DNA of 43,656 nucleotides from Guyanagaster necrorhizus (lineage: Eukaryota > Basidiomycota > Agaricomycetes > Agaricales > Physalacriaceae), in assembly GCF_019112545.1 (NCBI RefSeq), contig NW_025064889.1, positions 181,056-224,711 of the forward strand, read 5' to 3'. Numbering within the stretch: position 1 is the first letter of the stretch; every line of letters begins with the position of its first letter. Positions 10,254 through 20,973 of the stretch are shown piece after piece. The notes beneath the pieces were generated by a model that was not told the origin of the DNA, did no database searches, and saw only the letters and a list, made by a program, of their open reading frames with translations. The position numbers and the translations under genes were made by a program.

Positions 10254-11880
10254 ATGGCGTCAGACCCCCCCGCTAAGCCGAATAGCAGCAGCGACGCGGC
10301 CATAACTCTTGGACCCTGGGTACTTACTTCTACGTCTACATTGTCAATTCTGACATGGTACTAGCTGGTCGGGCTGTGCTTGGACCTCCTTCTCCAGGGC
10401 GTGCTTACGTCTCAGGTGAACTGCTCTCATATCAGTATACTTACAAGACTAACACTTTGAATTAGTTCTCAAACTATTATTCGTGGTATGGTGGCACGGA
10501 TGGCTATCGGTTTATGGTGGCCGTGGGGATTCACGTTGTCATTACGACTCTCAAATCCATACAGGTCTGTCAGTTCGACCTTTCTCAAGTGTTTCCTCAA
10601 TTGCTTATGTCTTTTACACTATGTATAGTGTTTGTGAGAATCCCATCTCTTCTTCAAGGCCACAGGCTTCAAGCTAATACCGATCAGCGTCATTGTTTGG
10701 GTGCAGCAGATAGTATATTTTAATGATTACGATAGTGCGGCCAACTTGCCGAACACTGTTTGGTATGAAAAATGTGCGTCACCGTCGTCTCTTTGTATAC
10801 TTTCTACCTAAACATTGCGCAGACAATACCCTGTTCGTTGCGCTCATCGCACTGTACGTGCAGATTTATTTTTGCTACCGGCTGTACGCAATATCAAAGC
10901 TGTGGTGGATAGCCGCACCAGTTCTCCTTATTTACCTATTTGCTGTTGGCTCTGTCGCCGCCGCAGTAAGATTGACTTGCAATTCGTCTCGAGTTAGGGC
11001 TGATACACCTTTCAGGTTAATTATATATCAGGCTCCCAAGATGCAAATAATATAGCTCCGTGGCGTGTGTATCTGCATATTTCATTGAAGTCTGCCCAGG
11101 TTCTGATAATTGTGCCTTCAGTGTCAGCGCACTACGCCATTGTATTTGGTTGGTCTGACCTTGTATTTACCATATCATTTTTTCTAACAGTTTGTTCCTT
11201 AGCTGGAGACGTGTTGCTTGCGGGCGCAACAGCCTATTTCCTTCTTAAGACGAAGAAGAACGTTTTACCGCAGTTTGTTGTTTACTGATTCCATCGCTTT
11301 TCCATGCCGACGACTGTACAGGACTGTTGGTATAATAAATGCGCTCGTACGGCTTACCTTTCAAACCGCTATGCCGGCTGCCGTGTGGTGTGTACTTTCC
11401 CATCCATGTACTCGGTGCAGTAGTAACCGAATTATCCAACAGTGTGCTGATCAACTTAGCATTGATCTACTTGAAAAACCCCAACATTAGAAGCATATCT
11501 AATGTGTTCATCCAGGCTATGCCAAAATTATACGCCGTCAGCATGATGTGGACGCTGAACGCGAGGAGACGTATCCGCGTGGCACACGGTTCTTCGAGTC
11601 TCACGGGTGGTACAAGTAATGAACCTTCTCGAATGGACTTTTCAAGATCGATGACGCGAAGGCGGGTCAATGTTGGCGAGGATATTGCGATGAGTGGGAT
11701 CCAGATTGTGACACATACAGAAAGCCGGGTATGCCATTAAATCGCACAGTGGTTTGCATTTACTAACAAGCTCACTCTTTTCAGTTTGATGAGGATATAG
11801 AATCAATACCAACAAAAGCTGATGACTTGCCTTTGGAAGAGGATACTAAGTCGTCAAGCGTGTATACCAAACATGTATGA
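10254..11880 (+). CDS. DUF6534 membrane protein, copy A (one-base frameshift)
   Basis: Exons: 10254-10319, 10365-10415, 10466-10564, 10659-10773, 10823-10965, 11016-11064, 11122-11148, 11203-11272, 11322-11728 and 11785-11880. Family marks appear in order: ITLGPW, FSNYYSWYGGTDG, ALYVQIYFCYRLYAISKLWW, ATAYFLLKTKKNVLPQ, NALVRLTFQTA and ALPKLY-like AMPKLYAVSMMWTLNARR. This is the seven-helix DUF6534 family of Agaricomycetes, function unknown. The reading frame breaks once, near 11385-11392 (TGGTGTGTAC), at the last helix. Its long exon is 407 bases against 406 in copy C, so one extra base fits. Removing it gives 373 residues. The alternative, a 31-base intron, seems too short. The junction at 10564/10659 has alternative acceptors. 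The gene is either newly broken or carries a sequence error. Confidence 0.75.
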
Positions 11881-12433
11881 ATTTACGATGTATCTTTATT
11901 GGTTTTCATAATGAATGTAGATAATCATTACAAGGTTGCATTGGTCCGTGAGTACTCCGAAAATGACGCGTTAATTATTCCTATAGGCCATCTGACGTTC
12001 CCTGACGGCGGCGGTGTCCAACAGGAATGTAACAGTCCCCATATGAACGCGGTAATAACGGGAAAAGAAGATTGCATTTATTAAGAAGAGCAGTTGTAAG
12101 TCTGAACGAACACCAAAACTTTGTATGAAGGGTCTTCAGAAGGGTATTCCAAGTAGCTGGTTCAGTCCGGAAAGGCCTCGGATTTAGGGTAAACGCGTGT
12201 AGTCATGTGATGTGAATCTTGGCTCAATATGGCAAATGCATTATTTACCGTTTTTGACAATTATTTGATTGTAAATTGGTCCTCGACTCGGGCCCGGAGT
12301 CGGTTCGCCCATTAGCGACCCAGACTCTCAAATTTCACTCTCGACAGAACGACGATACGCACAGGCCATCGCACGGCCTCCACGCCGTTTCGCATAGCGA
12401 GCGACTGGTACAGTATAGTATCGAACTAGAGCC
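11881..12433. other. Intergenic region between two plus-strand genes
   Basis: No gene is seen. AT-rich sequence follows the DUF6534 stop, and the right half is the likely promoter of the gene starting at 12434. Short frames here lack support. Confidence 0.5.
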
Positions 12434-14277
12434 ATGGCGACGTCGAAGAAACCTCAAAGCAACATGGAATATCGACAGCGAGTGCAGCCAGTTACGGTTC
12501 GTTCTTTCTTGTCCTTGGAAGTAGCCTTGCTCACCCCAAGGCTTTGTTCTTTGTGTTGCAGACGAGCTATCAGACGCCTTCGTCATCGAACTCGACGATC
12601 TCACTGGCACTCTCGTCGTCGAATTTGGCCTCCCACTCTTCCAGCTCACCTCCCCAACTAAAAACGCCACCCCAGCGTACAGGACGTTTAAGCTCGCGTT
12701 ATCCTGATCTAGGTCGCGTGCCTCTCCATCGGCGGGGTACATCCCAGACATACGAGCGGCTGGAAGATCTCCTGCGAGAGGCGGGATACAAGGAAACACG
12801 TGTGTTTACGCCGGAAGCTGAGCGCATCGAGCATGCCGAGAGAAAGCGTCGGGAGGGCAGTCCTCAACGACGAAGTCTACGCGGTGTAGTGGGATTTTTT
12901 GCCGGCCTGATGCCTGGTGGCACCAGTGTGCCACCGTCAAGTCTCCGCCCGGACACGACCGATGTACCACCACGGCCAAACGTTGAGAGGCGTCGAACTT
13001 ATTCACCGCCTTCTTCACCAGTTCAGCACCGTCTGGCGCAGAAACAGCGACAGAGGTCACCGTCGACCATGCCATCGACACCGGGGAGCACTTCGTCCAT
13101 GGAATGTGCCGGGCCAACACCCAAGGCCAGCTATCAAAGTCCGCGACAGATTTCACGGAACACCGAATATATGCAACAGCCCTCTTCAAGGTTTTATGCG
13201 TTTACTAATAATCCTTCTTCCACTTCATTACATTCTCAACGACTGCCGAATTCACCCGCCATGTCAAGGCGTAATCCTAACGCTCCTTCACATTTACCGT
13301 CATCAACACAATACGCTCCTTCAAATCGTCTTTCCCACAAGCCATCGGAGCCCATTATGCAACCTCAGCCTTCTCGTGCAGGCGCTTATCTCCGGCATAT
13401 GGCTTCGGTTGCGAATCTGCCACAGCGCCCCAGGTCTACTCCACCTGCGAATCTTAAAGAAGTTAAAGAAGAAGCCGCACCACCCCTTCCTCATACATGG
13501 CTGGAAACTGTTGCTCGTGCAGTAATGTACGGCGGCATAGGATACATTGGTGGGCCAAAAGAGGAGCCCCCACCCTCACCTTCACGAGGAAGACTGCCGC
13601 CGCCCATATTTATGACACAGATGTCGAAGCGACGATCGCGGCGTAGCGTAGGTGAGGTCAGTCGGACTAGAGTCTCCTGTCATAGTGCTCCATCAAGTCG
13701 GGCTACTTCTAGGACAAGGGATGGCGAGCGAGAGGAGAAGATACCAAACCCCAGGGAGCGAGGCAGAAAGAAAAAAGGCAACGCAAACTTGCCGACCCTC
13801 GCCAGGACAAGGGTAGAGGGCGAGCCTACCGAATGGGCCATTGCCACTGCTCCTCCGAAATTGGCCGTCAACGGGCACCGATACCTCAGAAGCTGGGGGA
13901 TAGATCCCGAAACCGACCATGATGAGAGCAGTGATGAAGAAGATGGAGAGCTTAATCTGGCACGGATATTGGTTCCGCCCAAACGACAACAATCGATACG
14001 GAGCCTAAGAAAGCACTTGGCCGATAATCCCGAGCCAAGTCGGCGGGCCTTGAGTGGACGTATCTATGGCTCCGTGAGCAGTAACTATGGAAACTGGGAC
14101 GAGAGCGAGAGTCAGAGCCGCTGGGGATGGGTTACTCGACGCGAACCGATGCGGCGTGGATCGCTGGAGGAAGATGAGAACCCCAGTTTGTACTCTGGAT
14201 TCCTAACGGCGGAGGGATCAACGAGATCCATTGCGAGCAGCAAGAATAGAGTTGGACTACCATCGGGTTGGAGTTAA
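12434..14277 (+). CDS. Unknown Ser/Pro/Arg-rich disordered protein, 592 residues
   Basis: Two exons, 12434-12496 and 12562-14277, joined by a 65-base GT-AG intron in phase 0. The protein starts MATSKKPQSNMEYRQRVQPV and the frame stays open for 1716 bases, far beyond chance. Most of it is low-complexity Ser, Pro and Arg with basic clusters (KRRSRRSVGEVSR) and an acidic patch (DESSDEEDGE), so it is probably disordered. Two patches look structured: PLPHTWLETVARAVMYGGIG at about residue 330, an amphipathic or hydrophobic helix, and NGHRYLRSWGIDPET at about residue 456. A short Gly/Val stretch (LRGVVGFFAGLMPGG) lies near residue 115. The many SP and RS pairs suggest phosphorylation. I do not know the family. 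The start at 12434 is chosen because it gives a clean splice; an internal ATG at 12544 would lie in the intron. Confidence 0.7.
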
Positions 14278-14697
14278 TCAAGCCACTATGTCTCAGCATT
14301 ATAACATTGGCGGGGTACCACGGAATTTACTTCTACCTCTTTCATGCATCTCCTTGTACTTATCTTCGACATTCACCCTCATTTACATTACTTATTATCA
14401 TGCTACCCTAGTACACACGCAGTTTATCATTGGAATCCTACAGCCGGTCATTACTACGCCACTCCAGCATGGAGCCTAAAACTCGGCACAATGAAGCGCT
14501 TCTGGGCCCCACTTTTCGCACCGAGCGGCGCTGGGTACGGTAGCTATGCGACCGCAATCGTCGTATCATGATCCATATTGCAGTAATAGAATCGAGGTTT
14601 CCCATCTGCCTCGAGATCAACAGAAGTTCCTGCAGTTTCCTATTCCATCTCGAGGTCGCTATCTGGCTGTGCGAACATGTCACGCACCTAAATAAGG

Positions 14698-16360
14698 TCA
14701 GCCTGGGGGAGGGGGTGGTACCAACGCAGAACGAGAACGTACCGAGTCGCCATCTGGTTTCACACGTACGTTCAGATTACTCAAGGGTATTTCATCCTGG
14801 GAAAAGACGGGTTGGAAGCTCATCGCAGGTTCAAACATCAAATGGCATACCCTTCTCGTCCTCTCGATGCTTCTAGGCACAGCCTCCCCGGTGCTGGACC
14901 CTCCGCTCCCTCCACTTGCGAACGCGACCCGAATGGCCCGTCTTGCATTGAGCGTCCACATCATACTAATCGCATACAGTTTCGGAAGCGCCTGGATGAA
15001 AACACTGACGACATTATTGAATGTCCTGCCTATTGTGTAGACAAAGATAAAATTGATCATTGCGCTATTCAAGAAATGAGGATAAGCCGGGATTCGGGAC
15101 AATGGCACGTACCAAATCGCCGGAAGCGCTGCTGTTTGGAAGGTGAGGCGAGCTAGGGCGTTGAGGAGACTGGCGGTTCTGCGTGGCTGTCAGCAAGTAT
15201 ATGATGATAAGCATGAGAACTTGAGAGCGTACTGCGGCAAGACGTGTTTTCTGTTCGTGAGAAGAAACCATGCCGTTGCCGATGACAGTAGAAGATCAGT
15301 CACTAAAGGAAATCAGAGTGGGTGAAGTGCTCTAAGCCGCGGATATGAGCCATACCGAAAGCACTTGCATAATGCACGGAAACTAGGACGGTGTTAGGAT
15401 TAAACGGAATGGAGGAATTATAAGGCTTACTCCAGTGTTCGGTCTGTTTGTCAATTATGAAGGAAGCTATGTAGTAGGTCTATTAAGTAACGTATCAACA
15501 ACACGAAGTTTCGGGTGTCGTGGTGGAGGATCCACATACCACGACTATGGCAGAAGCCAGGCCCAAGACATATAGCACCATGATGGGTGCGGCAATCCAC
15601 CACATTTTCGACAGAGCGTATAAGCGATAGGAAAAGTAACATTGAACGTAGAAGGAAATCGAAGCCTCCTATTTCGTCTCTGGTTGTTTGCAAATTTCAT
15701 GAATTTTTGGTGATGATCTCACCATAATAATGTTTCCTGTTCAAACCTTGTTCAATCAAAGGCAGCGCAATAGACCTTAAGATTTACATGCCTGTGTGAT
15801 ACCACGCTGTTTCGCTAGAACGGCGTAAGTTGACTGATTTGCATGAAGAGACTAAAAGCCATACTGCAGCGCAAGGGCACCTTGAATGTCGGTGAAATAG
15901 TTTATCTGCTGGATCCATACAATGGAGCTAAAATCGGTATTGAGACCTGAGATATCTCTCGCAGGTAATTTGCTTACAAGGCCTAAAGACCAGTCAGCGA
16001 AAGTTGCTGGATATATTTCAAGTGGCGCGCCTGTATAGACTTTAGAGTCGTCAAAAGCGCCAATACGCCCACCGCGATCTTCATACCAACGCCATCCTTT
16101 CTGCCATACCACGAATAATAGTTGGAGAACTGGATACGTCTGAAATATATACTTTGTACCGGGTATTTCGCAAAAACGCTTACCTGAGTCGTCAAGATGC
16201 CCAGGAAAAACCAATCGAGGGCCATCCCTACCAACTAGATCCGCGACATATCAAGATTAAAGATCTTAGGAAAGCAAGCGCGCAACAGGCGATGATCACT
16301 CACCCATGGACCCAAGCCATAGGCGACCTGCTCGTACTCTTCACCAGACAAGGGGGACAT
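14698..16360 (-). pseudogene. DUF6534 membrane protein, copy B (partly degenerate)
   Basis: Clear exons on the minus strand: 16360-16304 (MSPLSGEEYEQVAYGLGPW), 16234-16184, 16129-16031 (FSNYYSWYGRKDG, ends TTLKSIQ) and the last exon 15178-14698, open for 160 codons with ALPKLYAISMMWTLNARR and a proline tail (VPPPPPG). Between them lie SSIVWIQQINYFTDIQGALA (about 15945-15880), SFYVQCYFSYRLYALSKMWW (about 15650-15580), SVHYASAF and TDLLLSSATAWFLLTNRKHV. Two joints do not resolve. After KSIQ there is GC instead of the expected GT. The block corresponding to GNPLMVA in copy C is missing or ruined near 15690-15790. It is therefore probably a pseudogene, although the carboxy-terminal exon is intact. 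It is oriented opposite to copy A and the same way as copy C. Confidence 0.6.
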
Positions 16361-17388
16361 TGGAAGGATAGCGGTTACCTGACCGACATAGTTAATATAT
16401 AGACCCAAGCATAGGAGAGGTCTAAGAGCTGAGCTCCTATTCAAATCGGTCCATGACACCGTAGTCGTGGATCGACGTCCAGGAGGCTATTATGCAAACT
16501 GAATTCACTCACGGAGAAGGCCGGGTATTCCGCCTACTCAACTGCATTGAGGCGTCAACGTAGTACCGAGCTAGTGGCCGTCCACTGTCAGATCTTGAAT
16601 GTTACTTGCTATTAAACATGAATAATGTTACCAAGGAAATAGACGTGCCTGTAGAATTTCAAGAAGACACCAGGTGCTCGTTTCGGGTTCCTAGAAGTCA
16701 CCACAAGGTCAAAGTATTTCGAGTACGAGGCGCCAAAACTTCGGATGCCAGAGAGGACGGTACCAGTCGATTCTGGCCGAATATATAAAATCTCCGTTAT
16801 CGCTACCAGGGCATTCGCCAAATTCGGCGCGAAGAATTAATGCTCGGAATGTGACGCGGCCTTGTAGTATGCATCTCCACCTAAGACAAGCCTTGAACGT
16901 TCTAGGGTTCTGCGACACGGCCTTTCCTTGAACAATCACTCCTTCAATGCTCTCCCAGATCCCCAAAGGGGAGACAACGAGCAACCATGACTCTATGATT
17001 ACGTATGGGCCGACATTCTTATCCGCCTTGATCCGCTCACGCCCCTTTCTCGGCGGCTTCCGGTCCGACTACCACTACGTACCAGGCATACGTCGTATAG
17101 TTGAAGCCAAGTTTCGGCTCCTCTGCAAACAAAAGTACCAATCACGTTGTGTTATCATCATTCTTCATGCAGCTCTTTCTCTGACAGAAGCAAGTATTTC
17201 TTGTACCACTAGCGAGTACCGAACGAACATTTTTGAGATCGGCCAAGGTCACCAAGGTAGAAACGGAACCCATAGACGTTAGGCCTCCTGCGGTTGTGGA
17301 GCAAAGAGGGAAACTCCTGTGTCCCCAACTCCCGAAAGCTCTACGGGTGTGTCCGTTTTCCATCTATACTCCTATCTAGCATGCCTGA
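16361..17388. other. No gene recognised
   Basis: Several frames of 60-110 codons overlap on both strands (for example minus 16984-16709 and plus 16947-17282), but none shows family motifs, a supported start or splice partners. The left end is the promoter side of DUF6534 copy B. Confidence 0.4.
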
Positions 17389-18246
17389 ATGTTTTATCCA
17401 CTAGATGATCTCTTACCACTAGCCAAATATAACAAGAATGAAACTCCCGAGATAAGAGAGTTTGCTGAACATCTCTTGCATTCATTTCGAGGACAATTTA
17501 CATTCGACGCCGACGAGGATAACCTCCGAGATGCGTGGAGAGGACTTTCAGAACTGCAGGAGGGTCTTCGTTTCGTCATTAGCAAGGACTCCCCTCCAAA
17601 TGAGGCTACGTCCCGTTGTGTCGTAGATCGTCTGTTGACGCAGATCGTGACCGTGGTGGCCAAGACGCAAAGCTCGTATGCAATCAGGTGATTTTTATGA
17701 TGATCAATAATTATTGTCCGCTTATTATTTTCTTGATGATGTGTGCCAACCGGTATCTCCCCCAACATGATGTGTGATGGTCAGGCCTCCTACAAATTGC
17801 CCATACCAACTAGGAGAGATATAAAACAGTTCGCAACGGATCACAATATCCTGGGAAAGGTCAGCGATCACGCAGCGGAGATTTTCGATATTTTCCTCTG
17901 TATGCTGGCAGTTGAGTTCAAGATGAATGATGAGCATGTTGCTCACCGTCGAATTCCCATAGACTTTGCTACCCCTCTTCGACACCAGAAATTACTTGCC
18001 TTCGCACAGGAGCACATTACAAGAATTACAGGTTTCTATCTGCACGACGATATTTATCACCTAACATTTTATCTTGGCGTTCTGGTTAGGCCTCAGTGGT
18101 CTTCATTTCAAAATAACCTATTGTAACTGGCCTGCAGGATAATCAAGAATAGGTGCAACATCATCAATCCCGCCGAATTGTTCCAGGCCCTATTTCTGGA
18201 TACCTACTACAACATCACTGAATTCGTCGCTTATGCAAAGGACTAG
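17389..18246 (+). CDS. Unknown protein, about 230 residues, possibly cut by a TAG
   Basis: Three exons can be joined in frame: 17389-17687, 17814-18098 and 18138-18246. The first reads MFYPLDDLLPLAKYNKNETP and EFAEHLLHSFRGQFTFDADE. The second is rich in helix-forming residues (RDIKQFATDHNILGKVSDHA). The third has NIINPAELFQALFLDTYYNI and ends EFVAYAKD. The second intron is only 39 bases and is the weakest part of the model. Immediately after the TAG at 18244-18246 the same frame stays open for 33 codons of coding-like sequence (HFDNTVPCDLEKPLWRAECG), so the TAG may be a recent nonsense mutation in a longer gene. Another open frame (18345-18587, about 80 codons) follows in a different phase. 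The family is not recognised; no membrane segment or signal peptide is seen. Confidence 0.45.
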
Positions 18247-18590
18247 CACTTTGATAATACTGTGCCATGCGATCTCGAGAAACCTCTCTGGAGAGCTGAA
18301 TGTGGCAATTCTGATAATCACCGCCACGCCCCAAGGGCGACGATGTGAGTATCGATGCAATTCACGAAGCCGAGTCCGAGGATGTTGGATCGACGGAGAA
18401 CAATTATGGAAGGAAAATGGTGAATGTTGTTGGATCGGAATGGGCAGCCGTACACGGTCGGTCCCGTACTACACCGCGTCGGGAACTGATTGGCGCGTCA
18501 CTTTTGGATGAGAAACATGATGAGGCTGCTGCTGAAACCATGAACAGATGCGCGTACGACAGGGGGAAATGTCCTCTGATTTTATGATGC

Positions 18591-19287
18591 GGCGATATTT
18601 GGATTCCCTTAAGACGGATGGTGGTACGCCGTTTTTCTCGGTAGATGGTGGTTGATTTTCGGGCTGTGTCTGTTACTTTTTGTCTGCAATGTAACTGCAG
18701 CGTCGAAGGACTTCGAGACCGTATTCGTTCCATGCGTGTGGGGAGCGTCTAGTCTTCCATCTACTATCCTGTGATGGTAAAAATCATTAGTGCTTTAATT
18801 TAATAATTGACCCGACTTGCCTTTTCCTGATGTATCGTGGGTGCTTGTTACGGTTGATTCACTACAGGAGGCCGCATTGCTGAACCTCGACGTACCATCT
18901 TGTCGATCGGAGGGGATGTCGGTAGAGGCGTCTTAAAGCTGAACTACCCGTCATGCTTGAACGATTTCCTGAGGCAGTTGGCGGGCCTCTGGTAATTCGA
19001 CGTGCTGCAACACTCTGGTTGTCATCAAGCTGTCTCTGGTTTCGACCCTCGCTCCATTTGAGGCTCTTTATAATCTAGCCCGCAATGGATTGTGCGCGAG
19101 ATGAAATACGCGTCAATTTATTTGAGTTGGACGTTTGACAGAATAATGTTTATTCCCTCTCAGGCGAGGTTAATTATCTAAATAAATATATTGGATATAT
19201 CATGTCACGGATTATCGGTATACAAAAAATATCGAACGTTGGAGATCTAGAGTGCCAATATTCTTGAGGAGAAAGGGCGGGAGTGAT
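18591..19287. other. Intergenic, no gene seen
   Basis: No supported frame. AT-rich sequence near 19140-19230 probably contains the 3' end signals of the minus-strand DUF6534 copy C. Confidence 0.5.
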
Positions 19288-20973
19288 TCAATTTTTGCGA
19301 ACAGACGACTTCAACGACTCTTCATCATCAATGACGTTGCCTAGCTTCCCATTAATCACTTGATTTTCCTCGCCAAACATATCGGTAACCTGAACGCCGC
19401 CATGAGTCTGACAGTAATGCCGAAGATAGGAAAACGTACGCGGACAGTTTCAGTGTGAGTAACCACCTGAATATTACCCATGGCAATATCATCTGGCCCT
19501 CTGGTCCTCCGAGAGCGTGAATAATCGGTCCTTGGTCCAGAAGGCTCGTTACTAGTACTCCCGCTCTTTCCGCTTCCGTGAGAAACGCGGATGCTCCTCC
19601 TCGAATTCAACGTCCACATCATGCTGACGGCGTAAAGTTTGGGGAGGGCCTGAATGAAGGCGTTTGAAATGCTCTTGGTCTCATCACTTTGAAGGTATAT
19701 AAATATCAAGTTGAGGAGGGCACTGGAAGACGGTTTGGTTTCATCAATAGAAGTTTCGTAAGCGGGAATAGCGGCATACCAAATAACAGCCGGTGCCGCG
19801 GTCTGGAAAGTCAGACGGACGAGGGCATTAATGAGTCCCACTGTCCTATAGAGCAGAGGTGAGCAAACTTAATGTGCCGCTCAAAAAAGGATACACACTG
19901 TGGTAGAACGTTCTTTTTCGTCTTCAAGAGGAAATAGGCAGTCGCTGTACATAATAACAAGTCGGCAACTGATGAAATACGGTGAGTCAACGAAAAAAAT
20001 GCAGAAATCAAATGATGAGTACCAAAGACGGTAGCGTAATGGGCGGACACTGTGAACTCTTACATCAACTCGGCTCCACATGCAGTGATGAGAAAGACCA
20101 TACGCCAATTGGCCAACCTGGGATCGAATATTGCGACATAGTGCGTCTAAGAATAAATATGTGAATCCATTAAATTAAAGAGAGCTGTAGAATAGAATAG
20201 TCAACTTACCACTACCATAGCGGCAATGAGAGCGAACAGGAAAAGGAAGATGATAGGAAGGGGAACCCACCAATACTTCGACACCACCCACAGCCGGTAG
20301 CAGAAGTACATTTGTACGTAGAAACCAATGAACGCGACCATTAAAGGATTGCCTGAGTGTTGCATAAGTCGAGTCAGCAGGAACTACGGCAATTACACAC
20401 CGATTTGGTACCACTTAACGAACCTTGAACACGACGCGTCAGGGGACACAATATAGTAGAAATGATTTGCGTCGTACCTCAAATTGACTGCGGTCTGCAG
20501 ATCAAGGAAATTGTCGATCAGCTGGATCCATACGATGGCGCTGTAGATGCGATGAGCTTGTCCATTTCTATTTTAAATGAAGGTATCGACAAACAAGCAC
20601 TATCATCATGAAGTTAGTGGAAGGACGATGAAAATATGGGTTATGCATCACAGACCTGGATGGATTTCAGAGACGTGACGACGGCGAGTATTCCAACGGC
20701 AAGTTTAAGCTTGATGCCATCCGTCTTCCCGTACCATGAATAATAGTTGCTGAACTACACAATAGTCTTTAATCGTAGCGTGGGTAAGTGCGAACTCACG
20801 GCTCACCTGTGATGATAAAATTCCCTGAAGGAAGAGATCGAGGCAGAGGCCCACGAGCTACATGATGCACAGGCGGCCGGTCAGAAACGGAAGCTGCAAA
20901 TGCGCAGCTGCGAACGAGCGCATACCCAGGGCCCAAGATAGAAGACAGCTTCTTTATGTTCCTCCTCCGTCAT
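19288..20973 (-). CDS. DUF6534 membrane protein, copy C (intact, 364 residues)
   Basis: Eleven exons on the minus strand: 20973-20926, 20857-20807, 20754-20656 (or to 20652), 20556-20478, 20423-20401, 20352-20210, 20146-20104, 20049-20023, 19968-19899, 19845-19440 and 19389-19288. With the four-base extension of exon 3 the total is 1095 bases, 364 residues plus TGA. It starts MTEEEHKEAVFYLGPW and carries FSNYYSWYGKTDG, FYVQMYFCYRLWVVSKYWW, ATAYFLLKTKKNVLPQ, NALVRLTFQTAAPAVIW and ALPKLYAVSMMWTLNSRR, in the order usual for DUF6534. Seven hydrophobic segments fit a seven-helix membrane protein with a Ser-rich, charged cytosolic tail. Several exon lengths equal those of copy A (143, 27 and 70 bases), which supports the model. 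The function of the family is unknown. The only soft point is the exon 3/4 junction. Confidence 0.8.

Noticed and set aside
11386..11416. A 31-base intron in DUF6534 copy A
   Set aside because: It would repair the frame, but it is much shorter than other introns here and would remove residues present in copy C. A one-base insertion is simpler.
16612..16984. Minus-strand frames upstream of DUF6534 copy B
   Set aside because: Two overlapping frames with no recognisable content; chance cannot be excluded.
20060..20062. In-frame TAA seeming to kill DUF6534 copy C
   Set aside because: It falls inside a 54-base GT-AG intron (20103-20050); splicing after AATTGGC restores the frame, and copy A has an intron at the same place.
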